Counted from the stretch's first letter, positions 23,253-33,608 are shown. The stretch: 37,999 bases of DNA from Parabacteroides distasonis (GCF_004793765.1 NZ_SRYM01000040.1:1-37999), one strand, 5' to 3'. The notes: generated by a model from the sequence alone, not told the origin. Numbers and translations are program-made.

Positions 23253-24884
23253 TTAATATCCCTCGTTCTGCTTCAATTGACCATTCGATTTAGTAATCTC
23301 TTCACTTGGATACGGGAATACCATCATATGCGCTTGATAGGCGTTTTTGTTGGTGTAATCTTCGTAACCAATAACCGTGAATGCGGATTCCGGATTCGCC
23401 CTGTCTTCGTATCTACGGATACGTGGATGTGCGTTCAACTCTTTATCGGCCAATGTCTTTATGTCGGCATTGGAAGAACGGTTCCAACGCTTTAAGTCGA
23501 ATAGATGATCTGTAAACTCAAATGCCAATTCACAACGGCGTTCGTGATATAGATCTTTCATCGTGGCGGTGCCGGCAAGCGGTGTCAAGTTGGAGCGTAG
23601 ACGGATGCGGTTGATGTCTGCGGTTGCTTTATCGGCTTGTCCTGTCATTAAATATGCTTCGGCACGGAACAATAACATTTCTGCGAAACGGATGATCGGG
23701 AAATTGACACGGATCGTAGGCCAGTCTCCATTGGCGCTCACGGCTCCTTCACCTACAGGATCTGAGTATTTAAATGCGTCCATGTATTTATTGATCATGA
23801 AACCGGCCTCAAGGTCGGAGGTAGACCAGAATTTGCGTGTCTCGCCGAAGAACGGGAACTCTTGGTTGTATTCCAAGATTGAGCGTATTAAACGGTCATT
23901 GCCTTTACCATCTTTCGCCATTTCTTCGTAGATGTCGTAAGAAGGCTTCATCTGCCCCCAACCATTATATTTGCCCCATCCTTTGTTCTCAAGGATAATG
24001 CCCGGGAATTCAGTACCGCCTGGTAGTGCGCCGCCGATACTCGGAATGGTCCAAAGATATTCGGCGTTCCAATAATCTTTCAAGTCTGACGAAAAGATCT
24101 CGGCGAATGTCGGGGCCAAATCACGATTGTAATTGCTCTCCAATTGATTGACCATCTCGATCACGTTGTTCCATTGGGTAGCATCCCATGTAGCCCAGTA
24201 AGCATAAGTTTTCGCTTTGAATGCCACAGCGGCAGCCTGATGTGCTCGGCCTCGGTTGTCAGCGTCATAGGATTCGAAGTTCGGAAGGTAGGCGATGGCC
24301 TTGTCCATATCTTCGATAATCAGTTTATAATTATCCATAACGGTAGCCTGCTGAGGTGGTATGGAGTTGTCGTAATCGTTGGGGAAGTCCTCGTAACGTA
24401 CGAAAGGTACTCCTTGTTTGTCGGTACCGTACCGGTAGGCTATCAGATAATGTGCCCAACCACGACTGAAGTAAGCTTCGCCCAAGCTGCGTTTCTCAAC
24501 AGCGGTCAGTGTCGTTCCCTTTTCTTTCTTCACTAATTCTTGGATGATCCAATTCGCACGAGACATAGTAGAATACATACGGCTGAATACATCTCTTAGA
24601 GGAGATTCATCACCGGTATAGGCTAAGGTCGCCAAAGAGTTATAACCGCGTGTACGTCCCCAAACAATGTCGCATGCGGCTCCCTGTTCCCAAAATAATT
24701 CACGGCCGTAACAACCCTCTTGATGGAATCTTTCATATAATCCGTCAATGGCATCAATGGCCTGTTGATCATTCAAGAAATAGGAGGTTGTAGTTGCGTT
24801 TCCTTCCGGCTGAACGTCGAGGAAGTCGCTACAAGAGCTACAAACCAATGCGGATAATGCTAATACTGTAATATATCTTTTCAT
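23253..24884 (-). CDS. susD: SusD/RagB-family glycan-binding lipoprotein
   Basis: The 543-aa protein has a lipoprotein signal (lipobox CSSC, Cys18) followed by the SusD start DFLDVQPEG. TPR-like helices make the N-terminal half (YFSRGWAHYLIAYRYG), and the C-terminal part has the usual NFPIIRFAEMLLFRAEAYLMTG, ADINRIRLRSN, LYHERRCELAFEFTDHLFDLKRW and MVFPYPSEEI segments. It sits on the cell surface as the lid over its SusC partner and passes glycans to it. It begins 41 bp after susC and is followed by a terminator. The glycan specificity cannot be read from the sequence. Confidence 0.96.
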   Translation of the reverse strand: MKRYITVLALSALVCSSCSDFLDVQPEGNATTTSYFLNDQQAIDAIDGLYERFHQEGCYGRELFWEQGAACDIVWGRTRGYNSLATLAYTGDESPLRDVFSRMYSTMSRANWIIQELVKKEKGTTLTAVEKRSLGEAYFSRGWAHYLIAYRYGTDKQGVPFVRYEDFPNDYDNSIPPQQATVMDNYKLIIEDMDKAIAYLPNFESYDADNRGRAHQAAAVAFKAKTYAYWATWDATQWNNVIEMVNQLESNYNRDLAPTFAEIFSSDLKDYWNAEYLWTIPSIGGALPGGTEFPGIILENKGWGKYNGWGQMKPSYDIYEEMAKDGKGNDRLIRSILEYNQEFPFFGETRKFWSTSDLEAGFMINKYMDAFKYSDPVGEGAVSANGDWPTIRVNFPIIRFAEMLLFRAEAYLMTGQADKATADINRIRLRSNLTPLAGTATMKDLYHERRCELAFEFTDHLFDLKRWNRSSNADIKTLADKELNAHPRIRRYEDRANPESAFTVIGYEDYTNKNAYQAHMMVFPYPSEEITKSNGQLKQNEGY

Positions 24885-24925
24885 TTTGATCCTTTGTTAA
24901 TATGAATATCTTTTAAAACACCCGG

Positions 24926-27900
24926 TTAGTATGTCAATTTGACTCCGACAGAGAATACACGTGAAACCGGATACTTCAAGGCATCCCAACCTCCGGTTTC
25001 TGGGTCCATTCCTGAATAGTTCGTGATCGTGAAGAGGTTCTCACCGCTAAGGTAAACCGACATCATGCTGTTGCGTTCTTGCAGGTGAGCGCATTTCCGG
25101 ATAACATCACTCAAGTCATAGGATACGGTGAAGTTCTTCAAACGCAAGTAAGAAGCATTCTCCAAATACCAATCAGACGGTGTGCTAAAGTTGCTATTCG
25201 GGTCGTTTTTCGATAAGCGTGGAATATTCGATCCTGTATTCGACGGACTCCAAGCGTTCATGATCTCTTTTGAGCGGTTGAAGTTTCCTTCTACATCACT
25301 TAGGGCCATATATTTGCCTACATATAAAGCTTGTGCTCCACCTACGCCTTGGAACATTGCGCTTACGGAAAGCTTTTTCCAAGTGAATCCTCCGGAGAAT
25401 GAGAACGTAGTTTTAGGTGTAGCGCTACCGCAGTATTGACGGTCTTCATCATTGATAACTCCATCACCATTGGCATCGACGAATTTCAAATCGCCTGCTA
25501 CAGCGTCCGGTTGGATTCGTTTTCCGTCTTTGTTTACATAAGCGGCTGCCTCCGCATCGCTTTGGAAAATGCCGTCGGTCTTGATCAGATAGAAGGAACC
25601 TAAAGGTTCTCCTTCCGCAGTTTGATACATATAAGGAAGGTTACGATACCTACCGTCACCCGTCCAAACCCCCGGAGTTCCGTCTGCATTCTTTACGCCA
25701 ATATCAGAAACCCAGTTCTTCAAATAAGAAAAGTTTCCCGAAACAAAGTACGACCAATCTTTATTCACTTGTTGATTCCAATTGATTTGCGCTTCGAAGC
25801 CTCGGTTACGTATCTCGCCTTGATTGACTAACATGGCATCAATACCGATCGTTCCCGGCCAGTTCATCGTTTGCGACTGGATCAAGTTGAATGTGCGTTT
25901 GTCAAAATAGTCGAATGCTATGCTTAAGCGATTATCGAACATGTTTATATCTAGACCTAAATCCCATTGCTCGGAAGTTTCCCATGTTAAGTTGGGGTTT
26001 AATGCGGTAGAGTTATAGATGAAGTTACCCCAAATCTTGTTCGATTCTACGCCGTACTGTGCCTGTTCCGACCAATAATTCTTACCTAATAAAGCTGATT
26101 TATAATTGTAACCGATAGATCCTAGATTACCGACACGTCCCCAGGAAGCACGGATCTTCAATAAATTCAGTGTCTCGCTCTTCGGGAAGAAAGATTCGTT
26201 AGAAATTTTCCATCCGGCTGTTACGGCAGGGAAGTCGCCATAGTTATTATCTTTAGGTAGACGGCCTGCATAATCACGACGCCAAGAGGCTGTAACGAAG
26301 TAACGATCGTTGAATGAATAAGCTAGACGGGCGATCAAGGATACGTTTGCGTCAGGACCGGTCAAATAATCGGTTGCGGAAACGGAATTCGCATAGGATA
26401 GATATTGTAAGTAAGCGGATTCGTCAGATAAATCTTTTCCATTGACCTCTAATCCTCGCTTGCTGTAATGATCGGCCGTAGTGGATAGCAATACGCCTAC
26501 AGTGTGCATGTCATTAAATGTATTGTCGTAAGTCAATGTGTTCTCCGTTTTCCATGCGTCTGCACGGTAAGTCGTTTCATCCAGATTATTTGTCAAAGAG
26601 GGTTTTCCCACCTCGTCACGAATCGGGCTGAAGTTCTTATATAGATTATTCTTCAGGTTGTAAGTGAAACGGCTCGTGAACTTCAAGCCGGTAACGATAT
26701 TAGCTAGTTCCAAACTGGTCGTACTCCAGATGTCACTGGTTCGGTTATAGCGGTTTTCCGCTTTCAGCAAGCGAACCGGATTGACAGCGTCTCCGTGGAT
26801 ATCTGCGAAGTTGGAGCCATATTTGGCGATGTAATCTGGGTCTTCGGTCGTTGTTCCACCGTAAGTACCATCCAGCGGATTGTAAACCGTAGCGCTGGCA
26901 GGCATATACATAGCTGCCGCAACAACTCCCGTATAACCACTGTCGGTATCTTTTGAACGGCTTTCGTTGTTTTTCCAAACCACGTCTTCGGTGATAGTCA
27001 CCCATTTATTCAGTTTGAATTTACCGTTGTAACGAAGTGAAAGATTTTTATTGAAAGTATTGACCAATACACCTTCATCATTATCGTAAGCAAATGAAAC
27101 ACGGTTGGAGGCATTCTCGGAACCTACATTCAAGGCTACGTTATGGCGTTGGTAGAAAGCGGTGCGGAATATCTCATCCATCCAGTTGGTACGTGTGGTA
27201 CCTACCCATGGGTTCTTGGTCAAGTCCCAACCGGTTGGCAATGTAAGACCAGCGTTTGCGTAAGACAGTTTTCGCATCTCGAGTTGCTCTTCCGCATTTA
27301 ACGGCTCGATTACGTTGCTAGCTTTACGAATACCGAAAGTCGCATCATAGCTCAACGAAGTCTTGCCCTCTTTCGCCTTCTTGGTGGTTACCAAGATAAC
27401 ACCGCCGGCTCCGGATTGCGCTCCATAGATAGCGGCAGAGGCAGCATCTTTTAAGACGACAATCGTCTCAATATCATTCATAGAGGCGATGGGTGCGCCG
27501 GGAACACCGTCAACAACCCACAATACGTTATCGCCATTCTGTGAGCCTTGTCCACGGATTACGATCGAGGGCGTAGCCGTCGGGTCTCCACCATTCGCTT
27601 GCACGGTAACACCCGCTAACTGTCCTTGCAACATACTTTCGGTAGAGGTAACCGGACGGGCTACCAAATCCTCTGTGTTATCCAACACACCTACAGAGGC
27701 GGATAAGTCTTGTTTGCGTTGTCCGGCACCGTAGCCTAATACCACTACTTCATCTAGTTTCTGAGTATCTTCATTCAGTGTGATGTTGAAGGTTTTCTTT
27801 CCACTTACTGAGATACTTTGTGTCATGTAACCGATATAGCTGATTTCTAAGGTTGCGTTTTCCGGGACCTCTAATTGGAAATCACCATCCAATCCGGTGA

Positions 27901-28378
27901 TTACGCCATTTGTAGTTCCTTTTACTACCACATTCGCTCCGATGACAGGAATGCCCGTCGGATCTTTAACGATACCGGAAATCTTTTTTGTACTTTGTTG
28001 TGTAGCATTCGCCTTGGCTGATGGCTTTTTACCGGAGTAGAGCATTACGATCCGGTCTTCAATCTTGTACTTGATCCCGGTACCACGGAACGCTTGGTCT
28101 AGAATAGCTTCGATCTTTTCATTCTCTGCTTTGACCGATACGTTGTTTACTCGTAAAGATTCCAAAGATGTATCGTATGAGAATACGATATCCGTTTGTT
28201 TTTTCAGGGAATTAACCACTGTTTTGAGCGTGGTGTTGTTGAGTGAGAACTCAACGTCAAACCGTTGGTCAAATGCACTGGAAGTCGGAGCGGCTTGAGC
28301 TCCTGCGACCATACAGCATAAAGACATCCCTATACATAAACGTTTGACGCAGGCAAAATCATAAAAACTTTTCTTCAT
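24926..28378 (-). CDS. susC: SusC/RagA-family TonB-dependent transporter with STN domain
   Basis: The 1150-aa outer-membrane protein has a signal peptide (to about residue 30), an STN domain (about 43-112, FSLNNTTLKTVVNSLKKQTDIVFSY), a carboxypeptidase-regulatory-like domain (about 130-205, ISGIVKDPTGIPVIGANVVVKG), a TonB box (LDEVVVLGYG), a plug (about 220-335) and a 22-strand-type barrel. The STN domain is the part that signals to a FecR anti-sigma factor, which fits the fecR and ECF sigma genes directly upstream. Its promoter lies about 310 bp away, giving an unusually long leader. Confidence 0.96.
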   Translation of the reverse strand: MKKSFYDFACVKRLCIGMSLCCMVAGAQAAPTSSAFDQRFDVEFSLNNTTLKTVVNSLKKQTDIVFSYDTSLESLRVNNVSVKAENEKIEAILDQAFRGTGIKYKIEDRIVMLYSGKKPSAKANATQQSTKKISGIVKDPTGIPVIGANVVVKGTTNGVITGLDGDFQLEVPENATLEISYIGYMTQSISVSGKKTFNITLNEDTQKLDEVVVLGYGAGQRKQDLSASVGVLDNTEDLVARPVTSTESMLQGQLAGVTVQANGGDPTATPSIVIRGQGSQNGDNVLWVVDGVPGAPIASMNDIETIVVLKDAASAAIYGAQSGAGGVILVTTKKAKEGKTSLSYDATFGIRKASNVIEPLNAEEQLEMRKLSYANAGLTLPTGWDLTKNPWVGTTRTNWMDEIFRTAFYQRHNVALNVGSENASNRVSFAYDNDEGVLVNTFNKNLSLRYNGKFKLNKWVTITEDVVWKNNESRSKDTDSGYTGVVAAAMYMPASATVYNPLDGTYGGTTTEDPDYIAKYGSNFADIHGDAVNPVRLLKAENRYNRTSDIWSTTSLELANIVTGLKFTSRFTYNLKNNLYKNFSPIRDEVGKPSLTNNLDETTYRADAWKTENTLTYDNTFNDMHTVGVLLSTTADHYSKRGLEVNGKDLSDESAYLQYLSYANSVSATDYLTGPDANVSLIARLAYSFNDRYFVTASWRRDYAGRLPKDNNYGDFPAVTAGWKISNESFFPKSETLNLLKIRASWGRVGNLGSIGYNYKSALLGKNYWSEQAQYGVESNKIWGNFIYNSTALNPNLTWETSEQWDLGLDINMFDNRLSIAFDYFDKRTFNLIQSQTMNWPGTIGIDAMLVNQGEIRNRGFEAQINWNQQVNKDWSYFVSGNFSYLKNWVSDIGVKNADGTPGVWTGDGRYRNLPYMYQTAEGEPLGSFYLIKTDGIFQSDAEAAAYVNKDGKRIQPDAVAGDLKFVDANGDGVINDEDRQYCGSATPKTTFSFSGGFTWKKLSVSAMFQGVGGAQALYVGKYMALSDVEGNFNRSKEIMNAWSPSNTGSNIPRLSKNDPNSNFSTPSDWYLENASYLRLKNFTVSYDLSDVIRKCAHLQERNSMMSVYLSGENLFTITNYSGMDPETGGWDALKYPVSRVFSVGVKLTY

Positions 28379-28688
28379 ACTTTTGCTGTTTTATGTAAGA
28401 TTAACATATAAATTCTTTCTCGTTCAGCATTCCTTTTTGCTTTTTTAAACCTTTGTCTTTGGCAAAGTGATAAATGGCTTTATTTACTGTAAATCATGTC
28501 AAAAACAATAAGTTCTTCATAAACTTTGGAATTTTGTACGCTTTGTTATTTGGCGCAAAATTCGATAATTTTTGTCATATATTCACAAAGATCAAGGTTA
28601 ACAAAAGATGAATAAAATGTTACAAACATGTTACCCTTGATTTAATGTGCCCAGCAAAGAACTGTCGTTCTTTCCATTTACTTACTAT
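28379..28688 (-). other. Long 5' leader of susC
   Basis: About 300 nt separate the ECF-type promoter from the susC ATG. I found no gene in it. It contains an inverted repeat, ATCAAGGTTAAC (28591-28602) and GTTACCCTTGAT (28630-28641), 11 of 12 pairs, with an A/T-rich loop. The fecR and GH92 leaders are only about 20-25 nt. The leader could hold post-transcriptional control (inference). Confidence 0.5.
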
Positions 28689-28716
28689 ATACAATCGGTA
28701 AAATGAAACTACCTAT
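28689..28716 (-). promoter_or_regulatory. ECF-type promoter of susC-susD
   Basis: On the minus strand ATAGGTAGTTT (28716-28706) is followed after 10 bases by ATTGTAT (28695-28689). The sequence is identical to the copies at 23118-23145 and 29761-29788. It lies just beyond the fecR stop codon. Confidence 0.8.
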
Positions 28717-28752
28717 AAGAGGACGATTTTTTTGGATTTATATAATAATTTA

Positions 28753-29730
28753 CTATTGAGGCTGAATACTAGCGGACATTCCTGTTATGTAAAAGAGTTG
28801 TTTCAATGCGGCCTCGGCTCCTTTTGAATACTTGAAAGAGAAGTTGTAACGACAATTTTCCAGCGAGGTGGTATTCATTTGGATTTTTATTTGATAGGTT
28901 TCTTCTAGGCATCTCAAAATCTCGTTGACTGTGACATTCGATAGTGATATCAAGCCAAAGCGCCATGAGGTAAGTGCGTTTACATCTACTTCCTCGATTT
29001 CTATATTCCCGGTCTTTTGTGAATATAGAGCTTGCTGTCCTGGGATCAATACGGCAAGATTATTTCCGGATTTGTCTTGTATCTGTACGGAACCGGTCAT
29101 TAGGATGGTCTTGCAAATACCGGCTTCTTCGTCCGTATTAATCTCGAATGAAGTACCTAAAACCTGTACCTCATGTAGATTTGTTTGAATAACAAAGGGA
29201 TGAAAAGGGTCTTTTGTGACATTAAAAAAAGCTTCTCCGTTTAGGCATACCACACGTTTTCCTCCGGTAAAGACTGGAGGAGCGGTTAATACGGTACGGC
29301 TTCCAAGCCATACGACTGTCCCGTCGGAGAGATGGATCATCTTCACGGAATGGTCGGTTGTTTCATTTGTATAAACGACAAGGTCATTACTGAGATTAGT
29401 CACATCTTTCGAATTGGTAATATATAGATAAGATAAACTAACGCAAATAAATAAGAGAGCGACAATACTAGCGTATTTTAACCAGATATTTATGATTGCC
29501 CGCTTGGAAGTATATGGGATAGAGTCGATTCGTTTATTCATACGTGCTAGTGAATCTTCTATTCTTTCCGTATTAATCTTATTGGTTACTCGTTGGGCAT
29601 TCAGGATCGCTTTTAGATCAAAAAAATAGACACGATTTTTGGGAGACTGATTTAACCAGTCTTTCAATTGCGCCTTTTCTTCCTCTGTCGCTTTACCCGA
29701 TAAGTATGTGTATATAATAGAATCGTCCAT
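28753..29730 (-). CDS. fecR: FecR-family anti-sigma factor
   Basis: The 325-aa protein has a cytoplasmic N-terminal sigma-binding region (about 1-80, YTYLSGKATEEEKAQLKDWL), one membrane span near residue 87-110 (YASIVALLFICVSLSYLYI), a periplasmic FecR domain (HLSDGTVVWLGSRTVL, GEAFFNVTKDPFHPFVIQT, VLGTSFEIN) and a C-terminal DUF4974-like STN-contacting domain (ISLSNVTVNEILRCLEETYQIKI). It holds the ECF sigma factor until SusC's STN domain reports substrate. The frame opens at 29766, but ATG 29730 fits the family start and lies downstream of the ECF-type promoter at 29761-29788. Confidence 0.94.
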   Translation of the reverse strand: MDDSIIYTYLSGKATEEEKAQLKDWLNQSPKNRVYFFDLKAILNAQRVTNKINTERIEDSLARMNKRIDSIPYTSKRAIINIWLKYASIVALLFICVSLSYLYITNSKDVTNLSNDLVVYTNETTDHSVKMIHLSDGTVVWLGSRTVLTAPPVFTGGKRVVCLNGEAFFNVTKDPFHPFVIQTNLHEVQVLGTSFEINTDEEAGICKTILMTGSVQIQDKSGNNLAVLIPGQQALYSQKTGNIEIEEVDVNALTSWRFGLISLSNVTVNEILRCLEETYQIKIQMNTTSLENCRYNFSFKYSKGAEAALKQLFYITGMSASIQPQ

Positions 29731-29760
29731 TTCGAATATAAACTCTCTTCTTTGTACTAA

Positions 29761-29788
29761 ATACAATTATTCAACCCAAACTACCTAT
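29761..29788 (-). promoter_or_regulatory. ECF-type promoter of fecR
   Basis: On the minus strand ATAGGTAGTTT (29788-29778) is followed after 10 bases by ATTGTAT (29767-29761). The first block overlaps the last codons and stop of the sigma gene. This would raise anti-sigma level when the sigma factor is active, a negative feedback arrangement (inference). Confidence 0.8.
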
Positions 29789-30371
29789 AAAAACTATCTT
29801 TTTTATTTATATTATAATGTATCTTCAACTTCTCACGTAAGAGCTTTAGGGCACTATAGATATGGTTATCAACCGTACTTAATGAGATGCCTAGTTGCAG
29901 ACTGATTTCTTTGCTGGGCATATCATGAAGGTAACTTAAAGTGAAAATTTCCCGGCATCTTGCGGGAAGGCTATTGATTGCGGCATTTATCTCCGCTCGC
30001 AAATCTTGGTTATAAAGCTTGCGTATCACGTCATTAGTGTCCGGGTCATAATATTTGTATCCGATTTCCTCGATCTCTTGTTCATACATAGACCGATAGT
30101 CATTGGAACGCCCTTTCTTTTTTAGTATATTCAATGACGAATTATACACGGAACGTAATAGATAGCCTTGTAAAGATAGAGAATCATCCAATCCCTCTTT
30201 CCGTAACCATACATTCAGAAAGACATCTTGTACCACATCTTCCGATTCCTCCTCATCTAGAAACAACTCTGCGTATGAACGTAAGGAAGGATAGTATCGC
30301 CTATATAGCTCATTAAAGGCAATACGATCTCCCTTTCTAATTCTTTCTACCAGCGAAGTCTTATTATTCAT
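29781..30371 (-). CDS. ECF-type RNA polymerase sigma factor
   Basis: The 196-aa sigma factor has region 2 (about 15-95, AFNELYRRYYPSL, the acidic DEEESEDVVQDVFLNVW core-binding strip, and YLLRSVYNSSLNILKK) and region 4 (about 135-190, LPARCREIFTLSYLHDMPSKEISLQLGISLSTVDNHIYSALKLLREKL, a helix-turn-helix that reads the -35). There is no region 3 or 1. It belongs to the Bacteroidota FecI-like group that controls PULs. Its own promoter is a TAnnTTTG box, not the repeated ECF motif, so it is not obviously autoregulated. Its last codons overlap the fecR promoter. Confidence 0.95.
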   Translation of the reverse strand: MNNKTSLVERIRKGDRIAFNELYRRYYPSLRSYAELFLDEEESEDVVQDVFLNVWLRKEGLDDSLSLQGYLLRSVYNSSLNILKKKGRSNDYRSMYEQEIEEIGYKYYDPDTNDVIRKLYNQDLRAEINAAINSLPARCREIFTLSYLHDMPSKEISLQLGISLSTVDNHIYSALKLLREKLKIHYNINKKDSFYR

Positions 30372-30398
30372 AGAATTAGTTCTAAACTAGCTTATGGG

Positions 30399-30406
30399 CA
30401 AAGTTA
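30399..30406 (-). promoter_or_regulatory. TAnnTTTG promoter box of the ECF sigma gene
   Basis: The minus strand reads TAACTTTG, a perfect -7 match, ending 27 bp before the ATG at 30371. It gives housekeeping transcription of the sigma factor, separate from the uxaC operon upstream. Confidence 0.6.
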
Positions 30407-30443
30407 AAACTAATTCCTGAGAAATCAATAATGTCTTCTGTAA

Positions 30444-31847
30444 CTACCAACCAAAGTATTGCATTGCGTTACGATAACTGATGTTTTCCACCATCTGTCC
30501 AATGAAGGAAAGTTCGGAGGTGGGCAATAAGCCTTTCTCTACCTCATTGCCTAGCATATTACAAAGGATCCGGCGGAAATACTCATGGCGGGGATACGAC
30601 AGGAAGCTGCGGGAATCTGTCAGCATACCGACGAAACGGCTTAAAAGACCGAGGCTGGAAAGCGCATTTAATTGATCTTCCATGCCTTTGATTTGATCGA
30701 GGAACCACCAAGCCGCTCCATATTGCATCTTCCCGGGGACACTGCCGTCGTTGAAATTGTAGGCATTGGCTACCATCAACTCGGTGTCGCGGGGATTCAG
30801 ATTGTAAACGATCGTTTTCGCTAATAGATTTTCTTGATCCAGACGGCTGAAAAAGCGGTTCATGGAAACTGCTACTGGCTGATCATCGATAGCGTCGAAA
30901 CCCGTGTCAGGTCCTAATAACCTGAACATCCGTTTGTTATTATTCCGATTTGCGCCGATATGGAATTGTTGTACCCATCCACTTCGGGCATCCATTGCCG
31001 CCAATTCGTATAGCAAAGCCGATCGGTATTTGCGAACCTCCTGCTCCGTGAGCGATTTGCCCATACGAGCCTTGAGGAAGATCACCTCAATCTCCTGCTG
31101 TGTATAAGGTTCAGCATAGAAAGTATCCAACCCGTGGTCCGATAACCGGCAGCCTTGGGCGGCGAAGAAATCATGTCGCTTTTGTAAAGCCTCCAATAAA
31201 TGTTTGTAGGTGAGGATAGTCTTATCGGCGGCGGCCTCCAGCTTGGACAAATAGTCATTTAGCGCCTTGAAATTATCGATAGCGAGTACCTTATCCGGTC
31301 GCCATGCCGGATATACACGGGTGTGGCATCCGTTCGAACGTATTTTTTGATGGTATTTCAAAGAGTCGATCGGATCGTCGGTCGTACAAACAATCTCTAC
31401 GTTCATCCGTTTCATGATGGCTTGCGCACGATACTCGGGGGTACGTAGCTTATCCGTACAGGTTGTATAGATTTCCTTGGCGGAAGCCGGATTCAAAACT
31501 TTCTGGATCCCGAATATACGGGTAAGCTCCAGGTGTGTCCAATGATAAAGCGGGTTTCGCATCGTGTAAGGCATCGTCTCTGCCCATTTAAGGAATTTCT
31601 CGTAAGGGGGCTTATCTCCGGTGATATATTCCTCGGGAATACCGTTCGCTCTCATCGCCCGCCATTTGTAATGGTCTCCACCCAGCCATATCTCCGTAAG
31701 ATCCTCGAATTGGTGATTCTCCGCTATTTGCCGTGGATCCAGATGGCAATGGTAATCAATGATGGGCATCTTAGCCGCATGCTCGTGATATAACTCACGG
31801 GCCGTGTCGGTCTGGAGCAAGAAATCTTGATCTAAAAAGCTTTTCAT
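30444..31847 (-). CDS. uxaC: Glucuronate (uronate) isomerase
   Basis: The 467-aa enzyme converts glucuronate to fructuronate and galacturonate to tagaturonate, the entry step of hexuronate breakdown. Family features are [36 protein letters not shown] near the start, [29 protein letters not shown], and the C-terminal [26 protein letters not shown]. The length is typical (about 470). The frame extends to 31889, but that would overlap eda by 45 bp; ATG 31847 overlaps the eda stop as ATGA, indicating translational coupling. It is last in the kdgK-eda-uxaC operon. Confidence 0.96.
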   Translation of the reverse strand: MKSFLDQDFLLQTDTARELYHEHAAKMPIIDYHCHLDPRQIAENHQFEDLTEIWLGGDHYKWRAMRANGIPEEYITGDKPPYEKFLKWAETMPYTMRNPLYHWTHLELTRIFGIQKVLNPASAKEIYTTCTDKLRTPEYRAQAIMKRMNVEIVCTTDDPIDSLKYHQKIRSNGCHTRVYPAWRPDKVLAIDNFKALNDYLSKLEAAADKTILTYKHLLEALQKRHDFFAAQGCRLSDHGLDTFYAEPYTQQEIEVIFLKARMGKSLTEQEVRKYRSALLYELAAMDARSGWVQQFHIGANRNNNKRMFRLLGPDTGFDAIDDQPVAVSMNRFFSRLDQENLLAKTIVYNLNPRDTELMVANAYNFNDGSVPGKMQYGAAWWFLDQIKGMEDQLNALSSLGLLSRFVGMLTDSRSFLSYPRHEYFRRILCNMLGNEVEKGLLPTSELSFIGQMVENISYRNAMQYFGW

Positions 31848-32518
31848 ACTTGGCGATATTTTTGAATGGTAGATAAGGCGTTGCGGCATAAATCAGTAAT
31901 GGATTGCCAATCGTTTTCCGCTATCGCTTCTTTGGGGAAGAGTTTGGATCCCATTCCTACGCAGGTCACGCCGGCCTTGAACCAAGCGGATAAATTCTCC
32001 TCTGTCGGCTCCACGGCACCGGTCGCCATGATTAGAGTCCATGGCATGGGTGCCTTTATGTTCTTGACAAATGAGGGACCTCCTACATTTCCGGCGGGGA
32101 ATATCTTGCAAAGGTCGCAACCTACTTCTTGGGCAAAGCCGATCTCGGATACGGAACCACAACCGGGCGTATAGGGGATGAGGCGACGGTTACATATCTT
32201 CGCTATCTCCGGGTTGAATAATGGGCCGACTACGAAGTTTGCCCCTAGCTGTATGAATAAGGCGGCTGTTCCCTGGTCTACTATGGAACCTATGCCTAAT
32301 ACTAATTCCGGACATTCTTTGGCGGCGTATTTAACCAGTTCGCCAAATACCTCGTGGGCAAAATCTCCCCGGTTAGTAAACTCGAAGGCTCTGACGCCTC
32401 CCTCATAGCAGGCTTTTACAACCTGTTTAGCGATCTCTACATCTTTATTATAATAAACGGGCACCATTCCGGTTTGGATGATAGCCTGTAATGTTTGTAT
32501 TTTATTGAATCGAGCCAT
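31844..32518 (-). CDS. eda: KDPG/KHG aldolase
   Basis: The 224-aa class I aldolase cleaves 2-keto-3-deoxy-6-phosphogluconate to pyruvate and glyceraldehyde 3-phosphate. The Schiff-base lysine is Lys138 in [14 protein letters not shown], and Glu46 lies in [10 protein letters not shown], the counterpart of the usual EVTLRT strip. PVYYNKD replaces the more common PVIR, as in other Bacteroidota members. ATG 32518 is chosen: the frame opens at 32554, but that would overlap kdgK and code an unrelated leader. The gene lies between kdgK (22-bp gap holding an A/T-rich repeat word) and uxaC (4-nt overlap). Confidence 0.95.
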   Translation of the reverse strand: MARFNKIQTLQAIIQTGMVPVYYNKDVEIAKQVVKACYEGGVRAFEFTNRGDFAHEVFGELVKYAAKECPELVLGIGSIVDQGTAALFIQLGANFVVGPLFNPEIAKICNRRLIPYTPGCGSVSEIGFAQEVGCDLCKIFPAGNVGGPSFVKNIKAPMPWTLIMATGAVEPTEENLSAWFKAGVTCVGMGSKLFPKEAIAENDWQSITDLCRNALSTIQKYRQV

Positions 32519-32540
32519 ATTGGGAATTAAAAATTGAAAA

Positions 32541-33584
32541 TTAACGGGAGACACGGCCGGAGGTGTCGCCGGACATGAGTTTTTCTACTTCCTCTACGGT
32601 TACTTGGTTGAAGTCTCCGTAAATTGTGTGTTTTAGGCAGGAAGCCGCTACTGCGAAGTCCAAGGCTTTCTGGTCGTCGCCGGGATAGGAAAGTAAGCCG
32701 TAAATAAGACCTCCCATAAAAGAATCGCCTCCACCTACTCGATCGACGATATGGGTGATATCATACCGGCGGGATTCGTACAACCGATTGTTTGCGTATA
32801 GCACTCCACCCCATGTGTTATGATTGGCATTGATGGAGCCTCTTAACGTGATAATTACTTTCTGTGCACGGGGGAATTGAGCCATTAATTGGATACATAC
32901 CGATTGGAAAGAGGCGGCGTGTATCTCACCTTCCGTGGCGGCGGCGTTGAAACCTTGGGGCTTGATGCCGAAGACCTTCTCGGCATCTTCCTCGTTTCCT
33001 AGAATGATATCGCATCCGGCCACTAGTTTTGGCATGACTTCATTGGCAGTCTTGCCGTATTTCCAGAGATTTTTCCGATAGTTGAGGTCGCAGGATACCG
33101 TGATGCCTAATCGGTTTGCCGCCTGTATTGCTTCCAAACATACGTTGGCGGCACCTTCGGATATAGCCGGTGTGATACCTGTCCAGTGAAACCAAGAGGC
33201 ATCCTTGAATACTGTGTCCCAATCGATCATCCCTGGTCGGATCTCGGCGATGGAAGAACAAGCTCGGTCATATACCACCTTGCTGGCACGAGCGACCGAT
33301 CCGGTCTCGAGAAAATAAATTCCTAACCGTTCCCCTCCGTAAATGATTTTGGATGTTCCGATGCCCTGTTTGCGTAATTCCATAACGCAAGTACGGGCGA
33401 TGTCATTTTGTGGTAAACGGGTTACAAACTCAGTCTCGATGCCATAGTTGGCGAGTGAGGCGGCGACATTTGCTTCCCCTCCGCCAAAAGTAACATTGAA
33501 CTGATTGGCTTGGCAAAAGCGTAAATAGTCCGGAGTAGCTAGCCTAAGCATGATCTCTCCGAAAGTTATGACTTTCTTACTCAT
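32541..33584 (-). CDS. kdgK: 2-keto-3-deoxygluconate kinase (PfkB family)
   Basis: The 347-aa sugar kinase phosphorylates 2-keto-3-deoxygluconate to KDPG, the substrate of the next gene's enzyme. PfkB signatures are [12 protein letters not shown] and the substrate strip [16 protein letters not shown] near the N-terminus, and [16 protein letters not shown] near residue 290, with the catalytic-base Asp in GGGD (usual GAGD). It is first in the kdgK-eda-uxaC operon. The intermediate enzymes (fructuronate reductase, mannonate dehydratase) are not in the window. Confidence 0.94.
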   Translation of the reverse strand: MSKKVITFGEIMLRLATPDYLRFCQANQFNVTFGGGEANVAASLANYGIETEFVTRLPQNDIARTCVMELRKQGIGTSKIIYGGERLGIYFLETGSVARASKVVYDRACSSIAEIRPGMIDWDTVFKDASWFHWTGITPAISEGAANVCLEAIQAANRLGITVSCDLNYRKNLWKYGKTANEVMPKLVAGCDIILGNEEDAEKVFGIKPQGFNAAATEGEIHAASFQSVCIQLMAQFPRAQKVIITLRGSINANHNTWGGVLYANNRLYESRRYDITHIVDRVGGGDSFMGGLIYGLLSYPGDDQKALDFAVAASCLKHTIYGDFNQVTVEEVEKLMSGDTSGRVSR

Positions 33585-33608
33585 GGTGGTATAGTATTAT
33601 GTTTTTCG

